From Vicugna pacos (Eukaryota; Chordata; Mammalia; Artiodactyla; Camelidae), in contig NC_132992.1 of the NCBI RefSeq assembly GCF_048564905.1, positions 95,679,001 through 95,743,000 on the forward strand: a stretch of 64,000 nt of DNA, given 5' to 3'. This document shows, piece after piece, positions 23,701-35,099 of the stretch. Under the pieces are notes generated by a model. That model did not search any database. It was not told the DNA's origin and saw only the letters and a list, made by a program, of their open reading frames with translations. The first letter of the stretch is position 1. The number at the start of each line of letters is the position of its first letter. The position numbers were made by a program, and so were the translations under genes.

Positions 23701-25440
23701 GCAGATACTTACGTGTCTTTTTGAGAATGATTCACACTTACGTTCCACATATGTCTGTCGGCGTCAACATTATTTGTGCATCTCTTGGCTGTGGTTGACC
23801 GTACAGAGTGACAGACTGGGCGGCTGAAGCAGCAGAAATGCATTTCTGTCAGATCTGGAGGCTTCAAGTCCAAGCCAAGTGCCAGCAGCTTTGGGATCTT
23901 CTGAGGTCTTCCTGCTTTGCTTGCAGGGGCCCCCTGTCACTGAGCCCTCAGGTGGACTCCTCTCTTAGCGTCTGTGTGCCCCTGGTTTCGTCGTGTGTTC
24001 AGAACTCCTCTCCTTAAAGTTGACAGCCTCTTGACCATAGCGTAGTTCACAGGCTCGTGAAATGCTCGTTTCTACTGGTTGTGGTGTGTGGGAGTCTGTG
24101 TCTATGTTTGCACGACCAGGTTTTGTCAAGAACCCTCCTGAGATTAACCAGGTGACTGCGATCTCCCCACCACTGAACTTCAATTACCCACAATCCGTGA
24201 TCAAATCCATCAAGCCTCCTAGCTCCCAAGTGATGTCTCATCAACCTGACCTCCCTTTTGCAAACGTCCTCGTGAGTCAGTGTAGCCGGTGTCTCCTTCA
24301 CCTTTGCTTTTCCTCTTAGTAATTTTCAATCCACTCTAGCCCACCTTATTCTGAACCGTAAGTCTCCACATCTCATGTTGTACTGGAAATTAAGGCAAGT
24401 TTCAAAGCCTGCCTCAAATATTCACAGAGAATTTCGCCTTCATTTTTGGGGTGAGATTTTAACTTGAACCATCAGCACCAGTCTCACAGCCCATGGCCAG
24501 ATGACTCACGCCTGAGTGATGCTCACCTGTCAGGTGCATTTTATCCTGAGTCCTCTCGCAGTCATTTGTGCTTCAGGACCCCAGACGTTCTTTACACTAC
24601 ACATGGGGCCAATTTTAACAGGGAACCTGCCCAAAAAGCACAGACGTGGGGGAAACAGGGCACTAACTTGACCCCAGAAAGGGCTCATTTACATGATGGG
24701 GGTTGAAATAAGAAGGCAGAGCATCACCTTGACTGACCTCAGGTGAGTATGTGTGCGTGCTGGGTGGTTCAAAGTGCTGGACACATTGTCAATGTCCATG
24801 AATGACCACATTACGTTGACAGGACTTATTTGAGAGCGGAAATACATTTTAGCAAGCAGGTGAAGCTGCAAATATGAAATCTGTGGGCAATTAGGACTAT
24901 TGCATATGAAGACCTGGGTCCCTCTGTCATTGGAGACCTGTAAGCCTGCATCCTGCAGAATTCAACCTGTGCAGTTGGACAGAATGGAGGCGGGTGTGTC
25001 TCTTCCTTCCACTCACACAAAATGTAATAAGAGTAATAATAATATTTAGAACCTCCTGTGTCTTCTCAGGAACTTCACCAATTTGAGCAACTTCAAGCGT
25101 ATCTTGAAATTTATTGGGAACCTCTGTGGTTTGTTGATCTCTTTTGAGAAGAAGGAAAGTAAAGAAAATAAAAGCAACCTTAATCCCTAAATAGATATTT
25201 TCTGAAGCAACATGAATCAAATCAACGAAACATCAGGACACAGAAGAGGGTCTCTGGTGGAGCTCCTGGGCAGGAAGAGGAAACCACAGGTTCTAACAAG
25301 ACTCCCCTCCCAACCCCCTCTGCACCTGCTCCTGGGGCTCAGCCTGCACTTGGTGGGTCCTGAGCACCCCCTGGAGGTTCCGGGCTCCCCATGCAGGGAC
25401 GTTTCTGTCTGGGCTCACACTGACCTCCCCACAGGGAAGT
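20776..25440. repeat. Duplicated block B, copy 1
   Basis: First of four related blocks; partial copies lie at about 35,100-36,688, 50,460-53,060 and 55,925-59,440. The stretch 20,780-23,330 closely matches 50,480-53,000. The stretch 24,060-25,440 matches 58,180-59,500 more weakly. It contains IGHV4-like pseudogene remains near 22.6-22.9 kb and the 3' flank of a vanished IGHV3 segment near 25.4 kb. The part 23,340-24,050 shows nothing recognisable. Confidence 0.75.
22600..22890 (-). pseudogene. IGHV4-like pseudogene remnant (block B copy 1)
   Basis: On the minus strand an IGHV4-type FR3 end is legible: HVSLQLSSGVPEDTAMCFC, with the second domain cysteine at 22,629-22,631. Just before it, in another frame, is a FR2-like WVWVHPPPG segment, so the exon is frame-shifted. 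After the cysteine are an imperfect heptamer (GCGAGTG) and an ACACAAAGG nonamer-like element. FR1 and leader are not recognisable. The call rests on similarity to the clearer copy at 57.6-58.1 kb. Confidence 0.65.
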
Positions 25441-25455
25441 GCAAGTTTAAACAGC
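25390..25455 (-). other. RSS-flank relic without a V exon
   Basis: The stretch 25,260-25,420 aligns with the 3' flank of the VHH gene (59,365-59,535), including 'GTCTGGGCTCACACTGACCTCCCC', the RSS spacer. Where a heptamer and V exon should begin, the sequence changes to unrelated DNA. The heptamer position reads CCCTGTG. A V segment was probably once here and its exon is gone. Confidence 0.55.
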
Positions 25456-27439
25456 AAGTGTGCATCACTGCAAAGCATTCGAGTGACTGACTCCCAGGAC
25501 GCTGAGGACATCAAACACTGGGAGGAGGTGGAGCGGCAGGAAGCCCCTTCGCTCAGGTGGGCGTGCAGAATGGGAGGCCCCCTCGGGGACGTTTTGGTGG
25601 CTTCTTACAAAACTAAACATGCTCCCGTCATGTGCTCCAGCACAGTGCTCTTTTGTATGCACACGAAGGAGAACGCAGTTTATGTCCAGACAAAAACCTG
25701 CACACGAGGTTCACTCGGCTTTATTCATATTTGCAGAAATTTGGAAGCAACCAAGTTGTGCTTTCATAATAAATGAGTAATGAACACTGTTCTCCCAGAA
25801 AATGGACAATGAAATGTCACATGACAGGAAGAAGCATCAAAGGAAGTGATGGAAATGCTAAAATTCCAGAACAAACCTGGCCAGGTAATTTCCAGAAGGT
25901 GAACGTGGCCAGTGAGGATGGAGGCTCCTAACCGTTGTGCAGAGTCAGACTGAAGGGAAGACAGCGTGGGGTTGTCAGGAGGGAAATTTCCTCCCCAGAC
26001 GTGTTGCGTTCTCGAGGCTGGGCTCATAATAAAATTCGCAAGGACAGATTCCTGGGAGAAAAGTAGTAAATATTTATCATGCTCTTGGACGTGGCACAGA
26101 AATGGACGAGAAGAGACCAAAGCGGGCAGCTCGCATACCTTTGGACAAAGACACACAATATCCTGGGGAACTGACAGGGTGAAGAAATCTGTGGTTTGGG
26201 GCTCACTTAGTGAAGAACCTGAGAGGAGCTTGTGTGGGGGTTAGCGCATCAGAAGGAGCAGAGTCTGCTGCCAGGAGCTGCCAGGCTGGATCCCCACGTG
26301 GGGTGACGGGGGTCCTTCCACCTCCAGACGCAGGGAGTGCGCCTTTCACAGGAGAGCCATGAGTCTTGCGCTGGGAGACAGAGGGGAAGGTCCGAGGGTC
26401 CCTCTTGTGGTGGCTGCTCCTTAAGCCACTGTAAGTCCAAGCAGTCAGCATGGCACTGGGGCACGTGCTGGGGGGAACGCCCTGGACCCCGCACTTGGTG
26501 TGTGTTGCGGTGTTTGTGTTTACCTCGGCACAGCCGGCGTGTGATGCGGGTACCAGCTTTACCTGCTTTCCCAGGTGTGAGCTGCACCGTGCAGCCTGGC
26601 GTGCGTGCAGGGTGCCGGGGAGCACACAGCAGGGGGCCAGAGCCCTCCTGCCCAGACCTGGGCTTGTAAGCACGGGACCTGACCGCCCTGAAGGAGATCC
26701 TGGACGAGCCGGGCGTGCCTGGTGAAGAAAGCGTCCCGCAGCGCGTCTGCAGTGGTTTCTGAAATTTCACACGTCAGTGCCCACCTGTCTGTAACAGCTC
26801 CCTCCCAATTATCTGTGCGTTCATCGGTGATAATTGATCAATGAGCTCGTGACCCAACGTGACCTGCACAGGGAACAGGGAGCAGGAGCCTCTGTTCTGC
26901 AGGGATTCTCTGGACCTGGAGGAGGAGCCCACGTGGCCATGGCCCCACCCATTCCCTCTCACTGGCCTCGTTCCCTGTGACCCGCTCGTGGTCCTGGGGG
27001 GCTGCCAGCCTCACCGGGCTTCTCATGGAGGACGTCAGCAAGGAGCCCCCACCTGGCAGGGACACGTGCCCCCATCAGTAGGGTGGGGCTGAGAGTTCAC
27101 AGGGGAGGGTAGAGTGTGTCTAACTGTCCGTAAATCCACCATGATGGTTTTACAGTGCTCCACGTTGACCCGATTTGGACAGGGGCCAACATGAGTACAT
27201 AAATGCAAGAGAAACTCTGCCTCTTGTGCAGGAGAGGATTTTTTTTAAACGTTGTTTTTCCTTTTAGAAAAAAACTTTCTAATTGGGGGACTAAATGTGC
27301 AAGCCCAGATTCTCGGATCCAGAGGGGTTCCTGCACTGTGGAGAGGAAACTCCAGAGCCTGACAGGAAACCGTGAAACCAGCTGCCTCCTGCACCTGCCC
27401 CTGGGGCTGAAGGGCACAACTGGGGAGTCCTGAGTGCCC
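25456..27439. other. Spacer between block B copy 1 and block A copy 2
   Basis: No gene was recognised. GC-rich around 26,250-27,050, where several long open frames overlap on both strands with no family motif. The last 100 bases are the 3' flank of the next IGHV3 gene. Confidence 0.5.
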
Positions 27440-27495
27440 TGGGGGGTCTTAAGTGTCCCCTGTGACCCTGCACACCGTATGTGACCCTGCAGGGA

Positions 27496-27534
27496 GGTTT
27501 GTGTCTGGGCTCACACCGACTTCCCCTCACTGTG
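27496..27534 (-). other. RSS of IGHV3 VH gene 2 (23-bp spacer)
   Basis: Minus strand: heptamer CACAGTG (27,528-27,534), 23-bp spacer, nonamer ACACAAACC (27,496-27,504). Same heptamer and nonamer as gene 1. Confidence 0.93.
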
Positions 27535-27991
27535 TCTTTTGCACAGTAATACACGGCCGTGTCCTCAGATTTCAGACTGTTCATTTGCAGATACAGCGTG
27601 TTCTTGGCGTTGTCTCTGGAGATGGTGAATCGGCCCTTCACGGAGTCTGCATAGTATGTGTTACTACCGTCACTATAAATACTGGACACCCACTCCAGCC
27701 CCTTCCCTGGAGCCTGGCGGACCCAGCTCATGTAGTAGCTACTGAAGGTGAATCCAGAGGCTGCACAGGAGAGTCTCAGAGAACCCCCAGGCTGCACCAA
27801 GCCTCCCCCAGACTCCACCAGCTGCACCTGAGCCTGGACACCTGCAAACACAAAGACATCCTGGTCAGGAGATTGTCACACGTCCTCTGATTCCCTCACT
27901 CACGACCACCCACATCCTCAGTATCTCTCCTTCTCCATGAATTACCTTGTAGAAGAGCACCCAGGACCACCAAGCTCAGCCCCAGCTCCAT
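27535..27991 (-). CDS. IGHV3: IGHV3 germline V gene, conventional VH (gene 2)
   Basis: Second intact VH gene. Leader exon 27,946-27,991 ([15 protein letters not shown]), 104-bp intron, V exon 27,535-27,841. FR1 [18 protein letters not shown] and CDR1 [10 protein letters not shown]2 [16 protein letters not shown] (VH-type V37, G44, L45, W47). CDR2 [10 protein letters not shown]3 ends [14 protein letters not shown]. No stop or frameshift, canonical splice sites, intact RSS and octamer. It differs from gene 1 mainly in CDR2 (IYSDGSNT versus INSGGGST), consistent with recent duplication and selection or conversion in CDR2. Probably functional. Confidence 0.95.
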
Positions 27992-28113
27992 GGTGAGTCG
28001 TCTGTGCTCAGTCCTGATCAGAGAATGGGAGCAGCTGGGAATCCCGGACTGGGGCTCCTCTCCCAGAGCTGCAGGGCCAGGGCCGGGTGGCTTTATCCTC
28101 AGAGGGAGGCCCT

Positions 28114-28121
28114 ATTTGCAT
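28114..28121 (-). promoter_or_regulatory. Octamer of IGHV3 VH gene 2 promoter
   Basis: ATGCAAAT on the minus strand, 123 bp upstream of the ATG, in the same promoter context as the other block A copies. Confidence 0.9.
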
Positions 28122-29518
28122 GTCATCTCACTACATAGCAAGTCAGGGCCTTGCTGGCCTCAGAGAGGGCCAGGCCCCTGAGCAGCTGTGAGTGTCTGTG
28201 GTTTGCTGGTGTTGGTAGCATTTGGAAATACCACTTTTATTATGTGAATTTTTCAGGGTAAACTCTTAGCACCCTGCTATATTCTTTTGTTTCTACGCAT
28301 GCACACAAACCCTGTGCTGTAGTTGTCAGTGTTCCTTTCCTATGGAGACTTAAGCAACCCCAGAAGTGTAGAGCATTGTGGACTGTCCAGGGACCATATT
28401 TGGTGAGGGGTTGTCCCTGTGTTTTCATGTGTGTTCTGCCCCTTTGGACATAACCGATCTAGAATGAATTCAAAGACAGAGTTGGACAAGCCTGGTGGGG
28501 TTTTCTGGCCCCCTCCTGTGATGAGAACATGACGATTCTGTTCTATGGTCGTGTGTATCTGATCACGTGTGAGCAGGGGTCATGCACGTATTCTCAGGGG
28601 TCTCCAATATTTGGCTTTCTATCAATGGAAGCATTCAGGAAAACATCTTTACTTATCAGGGGATTGTGATTGAAAGATGTTTAATTTCCACTGTGTTGTC
28701 TTATTTTTACATAAATGCCATTTAACAATGTAAGGTACTGTGAAACTCACCTCTGCTCTGCATATGTAAATCTACACAGAGATGCAGAGATTATCCATGT
28801 AATGTGAGAAATGGGACCAAACCTCACCTACCTGTGTTTGATGTCTCCAGGTGGCATGAGAGCTGGGAGGAAGATTCACCCCACACTCCTGGATCAACTG
28901 CAAAATCCCAGGTGACCTAAGGTTCTGAGTGTGAACTGCCAGGTGTGCAGCCTGAGGGTCATTGCCAACTCCTCTGTGTCATCTTTTCAAGCTGAGTCTT
29001 TCAATAAACCACTCCCCACCCAGGTGTGCTGTCCTCAACCAAAGACCTGCAGCACCTCGAAGGCTTATGGGTTAGACTCACCCCCACTGGTGAGGGTCTT
29101 AGCTTCAGAAGTTGGAAAGCATAACGAGGAAGAGGGTGAGGTTATTAAATATGCGTTGAGACTGAGAATCAGATGAGTTCTATAAGGAGGCACAGGAACA
29201 CACAGAAGGTGGATTCAGAGTCCCAGGCTTCATCCTGAATTCTCAGCAATGTCCTTGGAAAGACTGGGCTGCACCAGGCCTCACATGCTTCTGAGAAAGT
29301 TAACGTCAGAATCCTGGATAGAGGATCATTGGAGAGAGCTTCCATTGCTGATTGGGAAGTCATTGATTTGAATAAATGTTCTTATTACAAATTACAGTAA
29401 AGAATACTGTTTTGTATATAGAGCAAAGTAGCGGGTCTTATCCAAATTCAGAGGAAGGTGGAAGTCCTGGAAGCCATCATGAGACATAAGACCTGAGCTC
29501 CCCTCAGTGTGCACAGGG

Positions 29519-29566
29519 ACACACACACACACACATGCATACACAGGTGCACATGCACATACATGC
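29519..29566 (+). repeat. CA-rich microsatellite in block A copy 2
   Basis: ACACACAC run followed by ATGCATACACAGGTGCACATGC-type words. It sits at the same place in the duplicon as the repeat at 17.2 kb. Confidence 0.75.
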
Positions 29567-32500
29567 AGAGACTCACTCTTGCATCTGCATCCAAAACCTC
29601 CTCTGTCCAAGATACTGTCTCTGACACACACAAGACATAATCCTGGGACAGGGACTGTTGGATCTGAGGAAACATGGAGGGCCCGTATTTTCCAGTAATG
29701 ACCAAGTGACTCTTGTTTTCTTGGATCCCGTGACAAGGGCTGCAATGTGGGGCTTAACAGTACCTCAGACGCCATCACCACACGGCCCGGCACTGAGCTC
29801 TGTGTTTAGTCCTTGTTTCCACTTTACAGCATGTGTGACGGCCCTACGAGCACCTGAACACAGTGTTTCCAGTGAGATACATAGTATTGGAATAGTTGGT
29901 TTCATGGTGAGTTGATGCTAAAAATTGTAAAATGTGTCACTTATTTGTAGTCGGGGCTCCAGTTTTTAGTCCCATCAGCAGAATTCTGCTTTCTCCAATA
30001 TCCTCTTTATATTACAAAATTATCACATTCCTTATCCCTTTTCTTCAGTTATGGGGACGGGTCTTGGTAACACAGTCTCATCTGCATGTAGCTCCTTGTT
30101 CAGAACATCTGAACATGCTGGGAACAGCACAATTGCTCTCTGGATTCTCAGATTAGCCACTGTCTGATATCTGCTCCACCTCTAGGCTTAAATATAAAAA
30201 CCTGCATAATCCAGATCTGGTGTGGAGTTTCCTTCCAATGAGTGTCTCTAATATGTGAAGTCAATTTTTTTCATCCACATGATTCACTTTTATTTCACCA
30301 TGAAGTTGAACTCATAAGCCCAGCATTGCCTGACAAGGGCAGCTTAGCTTCTGCAATAAAACTGATAAAATCTTATAAATTGGGGAAAATAACAATAATA
30401 CTAAATACACAGAAACCTCAACTAAATACAATTTGGTGACAGAATGGTGGGCTCTCATGTCCTACCAGGGCAACAGAGTCCAGCTGTGTGTAAGAAGAAA
30501 GACGCCCTGTTCCCTCCTGGCAAGGACTCAGGCAGTGAGGGGTGGTCACAGCTCAGCCAGGGAGAAGCCCTGGGTGCCTTGTTCACTACAGCCCCTCCTC
30601 CAACATCCATTCCCATCTGCAAAATAGTTCTCATCCCCGTGGTTGCTAGGACCTGCAGGTGGCTCACTGTGATTCCAGGCCCTGAAGGAAAATCGTTGTT
30701 GATCCCAGATTGAAACATTCCTTTTTGCTGGAGAAATATCTGGCCATCTCTTTGTTTCAGGTCAACATTTTCACGGCCCTGATGGAATCAGACAAGACCC
30801 CGTATGACTGTGAGGCTGCTGACCAAACAGGTGTGGGACCCACACTGGGCCCATGGCTGCGCCTTGTGATTCTCACCTGTCCTGGAGTTTGAGTCTAAAT
30901 CATTCTCCTGGATCCCAGCTTCCACATCTGTGCAGTAAGAAGCTCTGCAGGCTTTGTCTGAGAACTATTGTAAGGTGTGTCCTTCGTGGGTAAGACCGTG
31001 TAGTGTATGCAAGTACTTACTTGGCATTCAGTCTGAGTTTGAAATCAGGTTGTTCCAGCTGGAAGTGGCCGGCCTTCCTCCCACTCCTTGGGAATAGGGG
31101 CTGATCTACTGGGCCTGTGCTGAGCAGCCTTCAGCCTGGCTCCTTCACAACCAGACTGATCCCTTAGACCTGACTGGTGTTAGCCCTGCTGGCTATTTGT
31201 GCTGTTTGACCCTTTAGGCTGCTTGGAAATTATTCCTTTATTCTCCAGAAATCACCTTGAGAAATGGGGTCCAAGTTATCTAACTGTTCTGAGGTCACTT
31301 CTGCAGTAGGAACCCCAGCTGATTTTGTGTTTTAAACCCAGGGACCTTCCCTGTGAAAATGTGTAGGGAAACGGACAGACCCGGTCAAAGGCAATTCATT
31401 CTTCAATTAAGTGTATGCATCAATGGCCATTATGAAGAACTTCTCAAATTCTCAAGCTTACTTTCATTGAAACCAAATTGGAGATCTATACAAAATCTCA
31501 AAAACTGAATAGAACACCCATTTGCCTCATTTTTCTGTGCCTTTGAAACATGTTTAGGAGCCTTATATTATGTGTTATAAAATATGCTCATAAGATTGAC
31601 TCAGGCAAACACGGACTAAAGAAAGAAATCTGGGCCTCTGAAGCCTCGGGCTCCCCTTCCCTGGCCTGTGTGTCTCAGGCTTTCCCTCCAGCGCCAATGC
31701 CTCCCTCCCCTCTTACTCCTGCACCTCCGCTGTACCCTCAGGTCTTCCACAGTCAGTGTCTCTGCAAACTTCCCACTTCCTCTGAAATTCTCCCCATGCA
31801 CTTTTCCTCCAACCTGTCAGAACTTGTTCCTCTGAAGTTAACTCCTCTGAGGACCCAGGGGGTAATCTCACAATTACTTTCTTTCCTGGACGAAAGTAAA
31901 GTGCACACCATATTCAAAGATTTCCCGAAACCGACCAAAGGTCCTCGCCGAGGAACTTAACGGGGTCCCTCAGACTCATCGGCCCGGCTTCTGTGACTTC
32001 CATCATCCAGTTCCTGCGGTTATTGTTGCATGTCAGGCCTGGCGTTGGTGTAACTTGCTTCTGGGAGAATCCTGAAAGGTGTTTAGATTTGTGACCAGGA
32101 GAAGCGTCCAGTAACTTACTACATAAAAAGGCTCTAGTTTTATTTAGGCAAATTCACTGGGCAATTCCTGAGACATTTTCAAGACTGTTATTTGGAATCA
32201 AAATCCAGGATTCCCATAAAAATCGGTTGACTATGTTCTTGTTTACCACAAACAACTTCAGACACTTTGAAAAGAAACTTATGTTCCTGCTCCTGAAGTT
32301 TATTCCACTTAGGTACCTTTTGAATGTGCGTCTATTAATAAGCTGAGGCAGGACATTTCTTTTGTAGTGAGGAGTTCCAAGCTGGAAGGCAAAGCTATAT
32401 CGTGTCCAGATGCAGATTTACTTACCCTTGCAAACCACCTGCCTCACACTGAAGATGAGTCTCCCAAAGGGATGAATCTTACATTATTGAACTTGAATTC

Positions 32501-33189
32501 CAGCAAATGAGGGCTCCTGAACAAAACCAAAACCCTCCTTTTCTCTGCTATTGTCGACAAGACACAGGACACTGGGAAGGAGATTGTCACAAGCGTGTGC
32601 ACTTCGGGCACCATCAGCCCTCTGCCCAGCCTTCTCACATCCTCCTGATCCCAGTGACAGGCTCTGAGGGAACAGCTGGGCTCTTCTCAGTCTTTTCTCT
32701 CAGTAGGCTTGGGCAAGCATTTCTCCAGATTGGAAGTGTGTCTCCCCCAGTCATATTGGGCACTGGAGCCGGTCTGCCTGCTCACTCAAGCTACTGAAGG
32801 CAGCCCAGGCTCAGGGAACTAAAGCAGCTCACACAGCGGGGACCTGTGACGAGCCTCCAGGGGTCTCTGCCTCTGGACCTCCCCCTTTTATTTAGGCCCA
32901 TTGAGAGACACACACATTTTACTCCTTAGTAACCCCACCCCTATCCATTTACTGAATGAGACTTCACAGTGAAGCATCCTGCAACAGTTTCTGTCTCCCC
33001 CAATGGGGGAAATGATCTAGAATGTGAGAGCAGCCATCAAAGTACTTATGAAATTAATTAAGTGGCCCTGGACACTTTTACTTGTTTTGTCTCTGATGAT
33101 ACTACAGCTAATTGTACAAGCAGTGACCATTTTTCCTACTGAGTTAGTTACCACCCCTTTTGGGGCAAAATCCCCAAAACATTTTGGCA

Positions 33190-35090
33190 AAATTCACAGT
33201 GCAGCCTTCTTCAAAATTCAAACAGAATTTAACATCTTCCCAGGATTAATCAATGTCCTACAAGGAAAGAAGCCCTTCAGGCCATGAAGCCCAGAAGAGC
33301 AGAATCCAAGGCTGAGGCCTTCACTGGCTCTTGTAGGTGTTTCTGAGATACTCTCGTTTTCCTGGGGAGAAAACCCCAATGCCAAGGGGGGAGTGGTGTC
33401 CAGACCTCGGATTAGCAAACTACATTGAAATATGGCTGAGCAATTCTTCATCACGTATGTGTTCCACTTGTACTTTAAATAGGGTAAAATAATGCCACCG
33501 GCAGCAACACAGATGGATATAAACACAATCATATTGAGTGAGTTAAGTCAGATAGCAGAACACTTATCCCATGATCTCACTGATACGTGGAATTGAAAAA
33601 ATGAAAAAAGATTTTACTTACAAGACAAAAGTAGACTCATGGGCCCAGAAAATGAACTATGTTCACCAAAGTGCATAGGGCAGGGGAGGGATAAACTAAG
33701 AGTGTGGGATTCACAAATACACATGACCTTATGTAACACAGATATAAAACAAAGAGCTGCTGTATAGTGCAGGGAACTGTGTTCTATGTTTTGTAACAAC
33801 ACATACGGAAAGAAATCTGAGAAAATATACCTACGTGTGTGCAGAACTGCATCTGTTTGCTATGCACCAGAAACTAACATTGTAAATCAAACACACTTTT
33901 TATTAAAAGCAAAATAATTGCAAAGATAATAACAATAGTAAAGTGCACTTTAATCCTTATCACCCTGTTGTCCCTAACCCTCCTGTGGTGCTAACATCCA
34001 CTCCCACTGGAAGTGAGGCCTTTACTGTAACTGGTGTCCACTGTGCACTGGTTACTCTTCCAGCCGATGGAGGTAGCCGTTACCTTTTAACCTTCAGTGG
34101 GAAGAGTAAAGCTCACCAGGACATTGAGAGTCCTTCTCATTTCTGGAGCCGCCTGAAGGCTGGTCTGGTTGATCCAAAGTTTTCTAGATTTTCTCTTCTG
34201 TTGCAATATGTGGATAATTTGCCTCTTTGCTCTTCTTCTCAAACAATCTTGCAGGAAGACAGCATCTACTCTTTACAAAGTTTTAGCCTCTAAGGGACTA
34301 AACTTGGCTACAGAAATTGTGCAGTTTCCCAGCATCATATTTGATGTCTAGGGCATCTGACGTCAGAACAAGGCTCTACTTACATCCATGGTGTTTTTCT
34401 GCTTCCTAAATGCAACACTAATTGCCAAATGTGGGGGAATGTGGACGGCTAGCTGATTACTGCTGAGACGGATTCCACATTTCTCTCTCAAGGAAAACCT
34501 AGATGAAGTTTTCTCAACACTGGCAATCCCAACTCCATTTTAAGGGAGGAACGAGAAGACACAGATTCAAGTCCTTAAAGGAGTGTTTGAAGACACCGTC
34601 CTTCTGTGGGCAACCTGACAACGAGACCCCTTTCTCCTTTGTGTATAAAAGCAAGGGGCTGTATTGAGGGTGTTGACCAAATCCACAGGGGCCTCCGCAG
34701 ACCTCTAGGTTTTTATAGCCGTGAGCCGGATGCTGTCGCACAGGGAGACTCCCACTTCCTTGGGGTCCGCATGGCCTCTGACCCTTTGTTCAGGCCCACG
34801 CATCACAGTCAACATGTCTCAGTCAGCTGCCTCCCCTCCTAAGATGCCCTTTTGCTCCCTGGTCCTCACAGAGCTGTGCTATGTTGTCTCAACCTCAGCA
34901 CATCTACGCTTCTCCCCTTCGTCAGCAATGAAGTCCCTCGTGACTGCGTCACACCGGATGACCAACTCCTGACTCCTGATCACCTACGCAAAGCCCCTCT
35001 AAGCAGCCTTTTCACAGTGGCTCTCAGGCTGGAGGACTGAAGCTTCCACCTTGTAAGCTGGGAACTTCATGTCTGAGCCCAACAGGGAGT
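33190..35090 (+). mobile_element. Endogenous retrovirus fossil, pol fragment and flank (copy 1)
   Basis: The translated plus strand carries blocks typical of a class I (gammaretrovirus-like) pol reverse transcriptase: one near 33,210-33,290 and a longer one at 33,940-34,360 around an 'LLQYVD' palm-type motif. A truncated LINE-1 (about 33,455-33,935) lies between them. The stretch 34,520-35,090 is shared with 55,290-55,920 and includes a TATAAAAGC box, so it may be LTR-derived; that is uncertain. It is broken in several places and is clearly a fossil. It predates the duplications, since copies lie at the same A/B position elsewhere. Confidence 0.6.
33455..33935 (+). mobile_element. 5'-truncated LINE-1 3' end
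   Basis: Plus-strand L1 3' end: 'CAACACAGATGGATATAAACA', 'GAGTGAGTTAAGTCAGATAG' and 'TATAGTGCAGGGAACTGTGTT', ending near an A-rich stretch. It is inserted in retroviral fossil DNA. Confidence 0.75.
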
Positions 35091-35099
35091 AGCAGGCCT

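Larger units (their letters stand above)
27440..33060. repeat. Duplicated block A, copy 2
   Basis: Second IGHV3 duplicon. The promoter-proximal part (to about 28,800) is most like copy 1. Around 30,950-31,060 and 32,440-33,060 it is most like copy 4, so it is a mosaic. The spacer after the promoter holds no recognised gene. Confidence 0.85.

Noticed and set aside
26203-26770. Overlapping open frames of 156 and 173 codons on the minus strand
   Set aside because: GC-rich spacer, two overlapping frames, no motif, signal peptide or splice pattern of a V gene.
30710-30892. Repeated open frame with VNIFMALMESDKTPYDC-like core in all block A copies (about 18.5, 30.8, 39.5 and 62.8 kb), preceded by an AG acceptor-like site
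   Set aside because: The frame is not kept equally in all copies and the similarity is explained by recent duplication. No protein family was recognised, and no start or promoter is evident.
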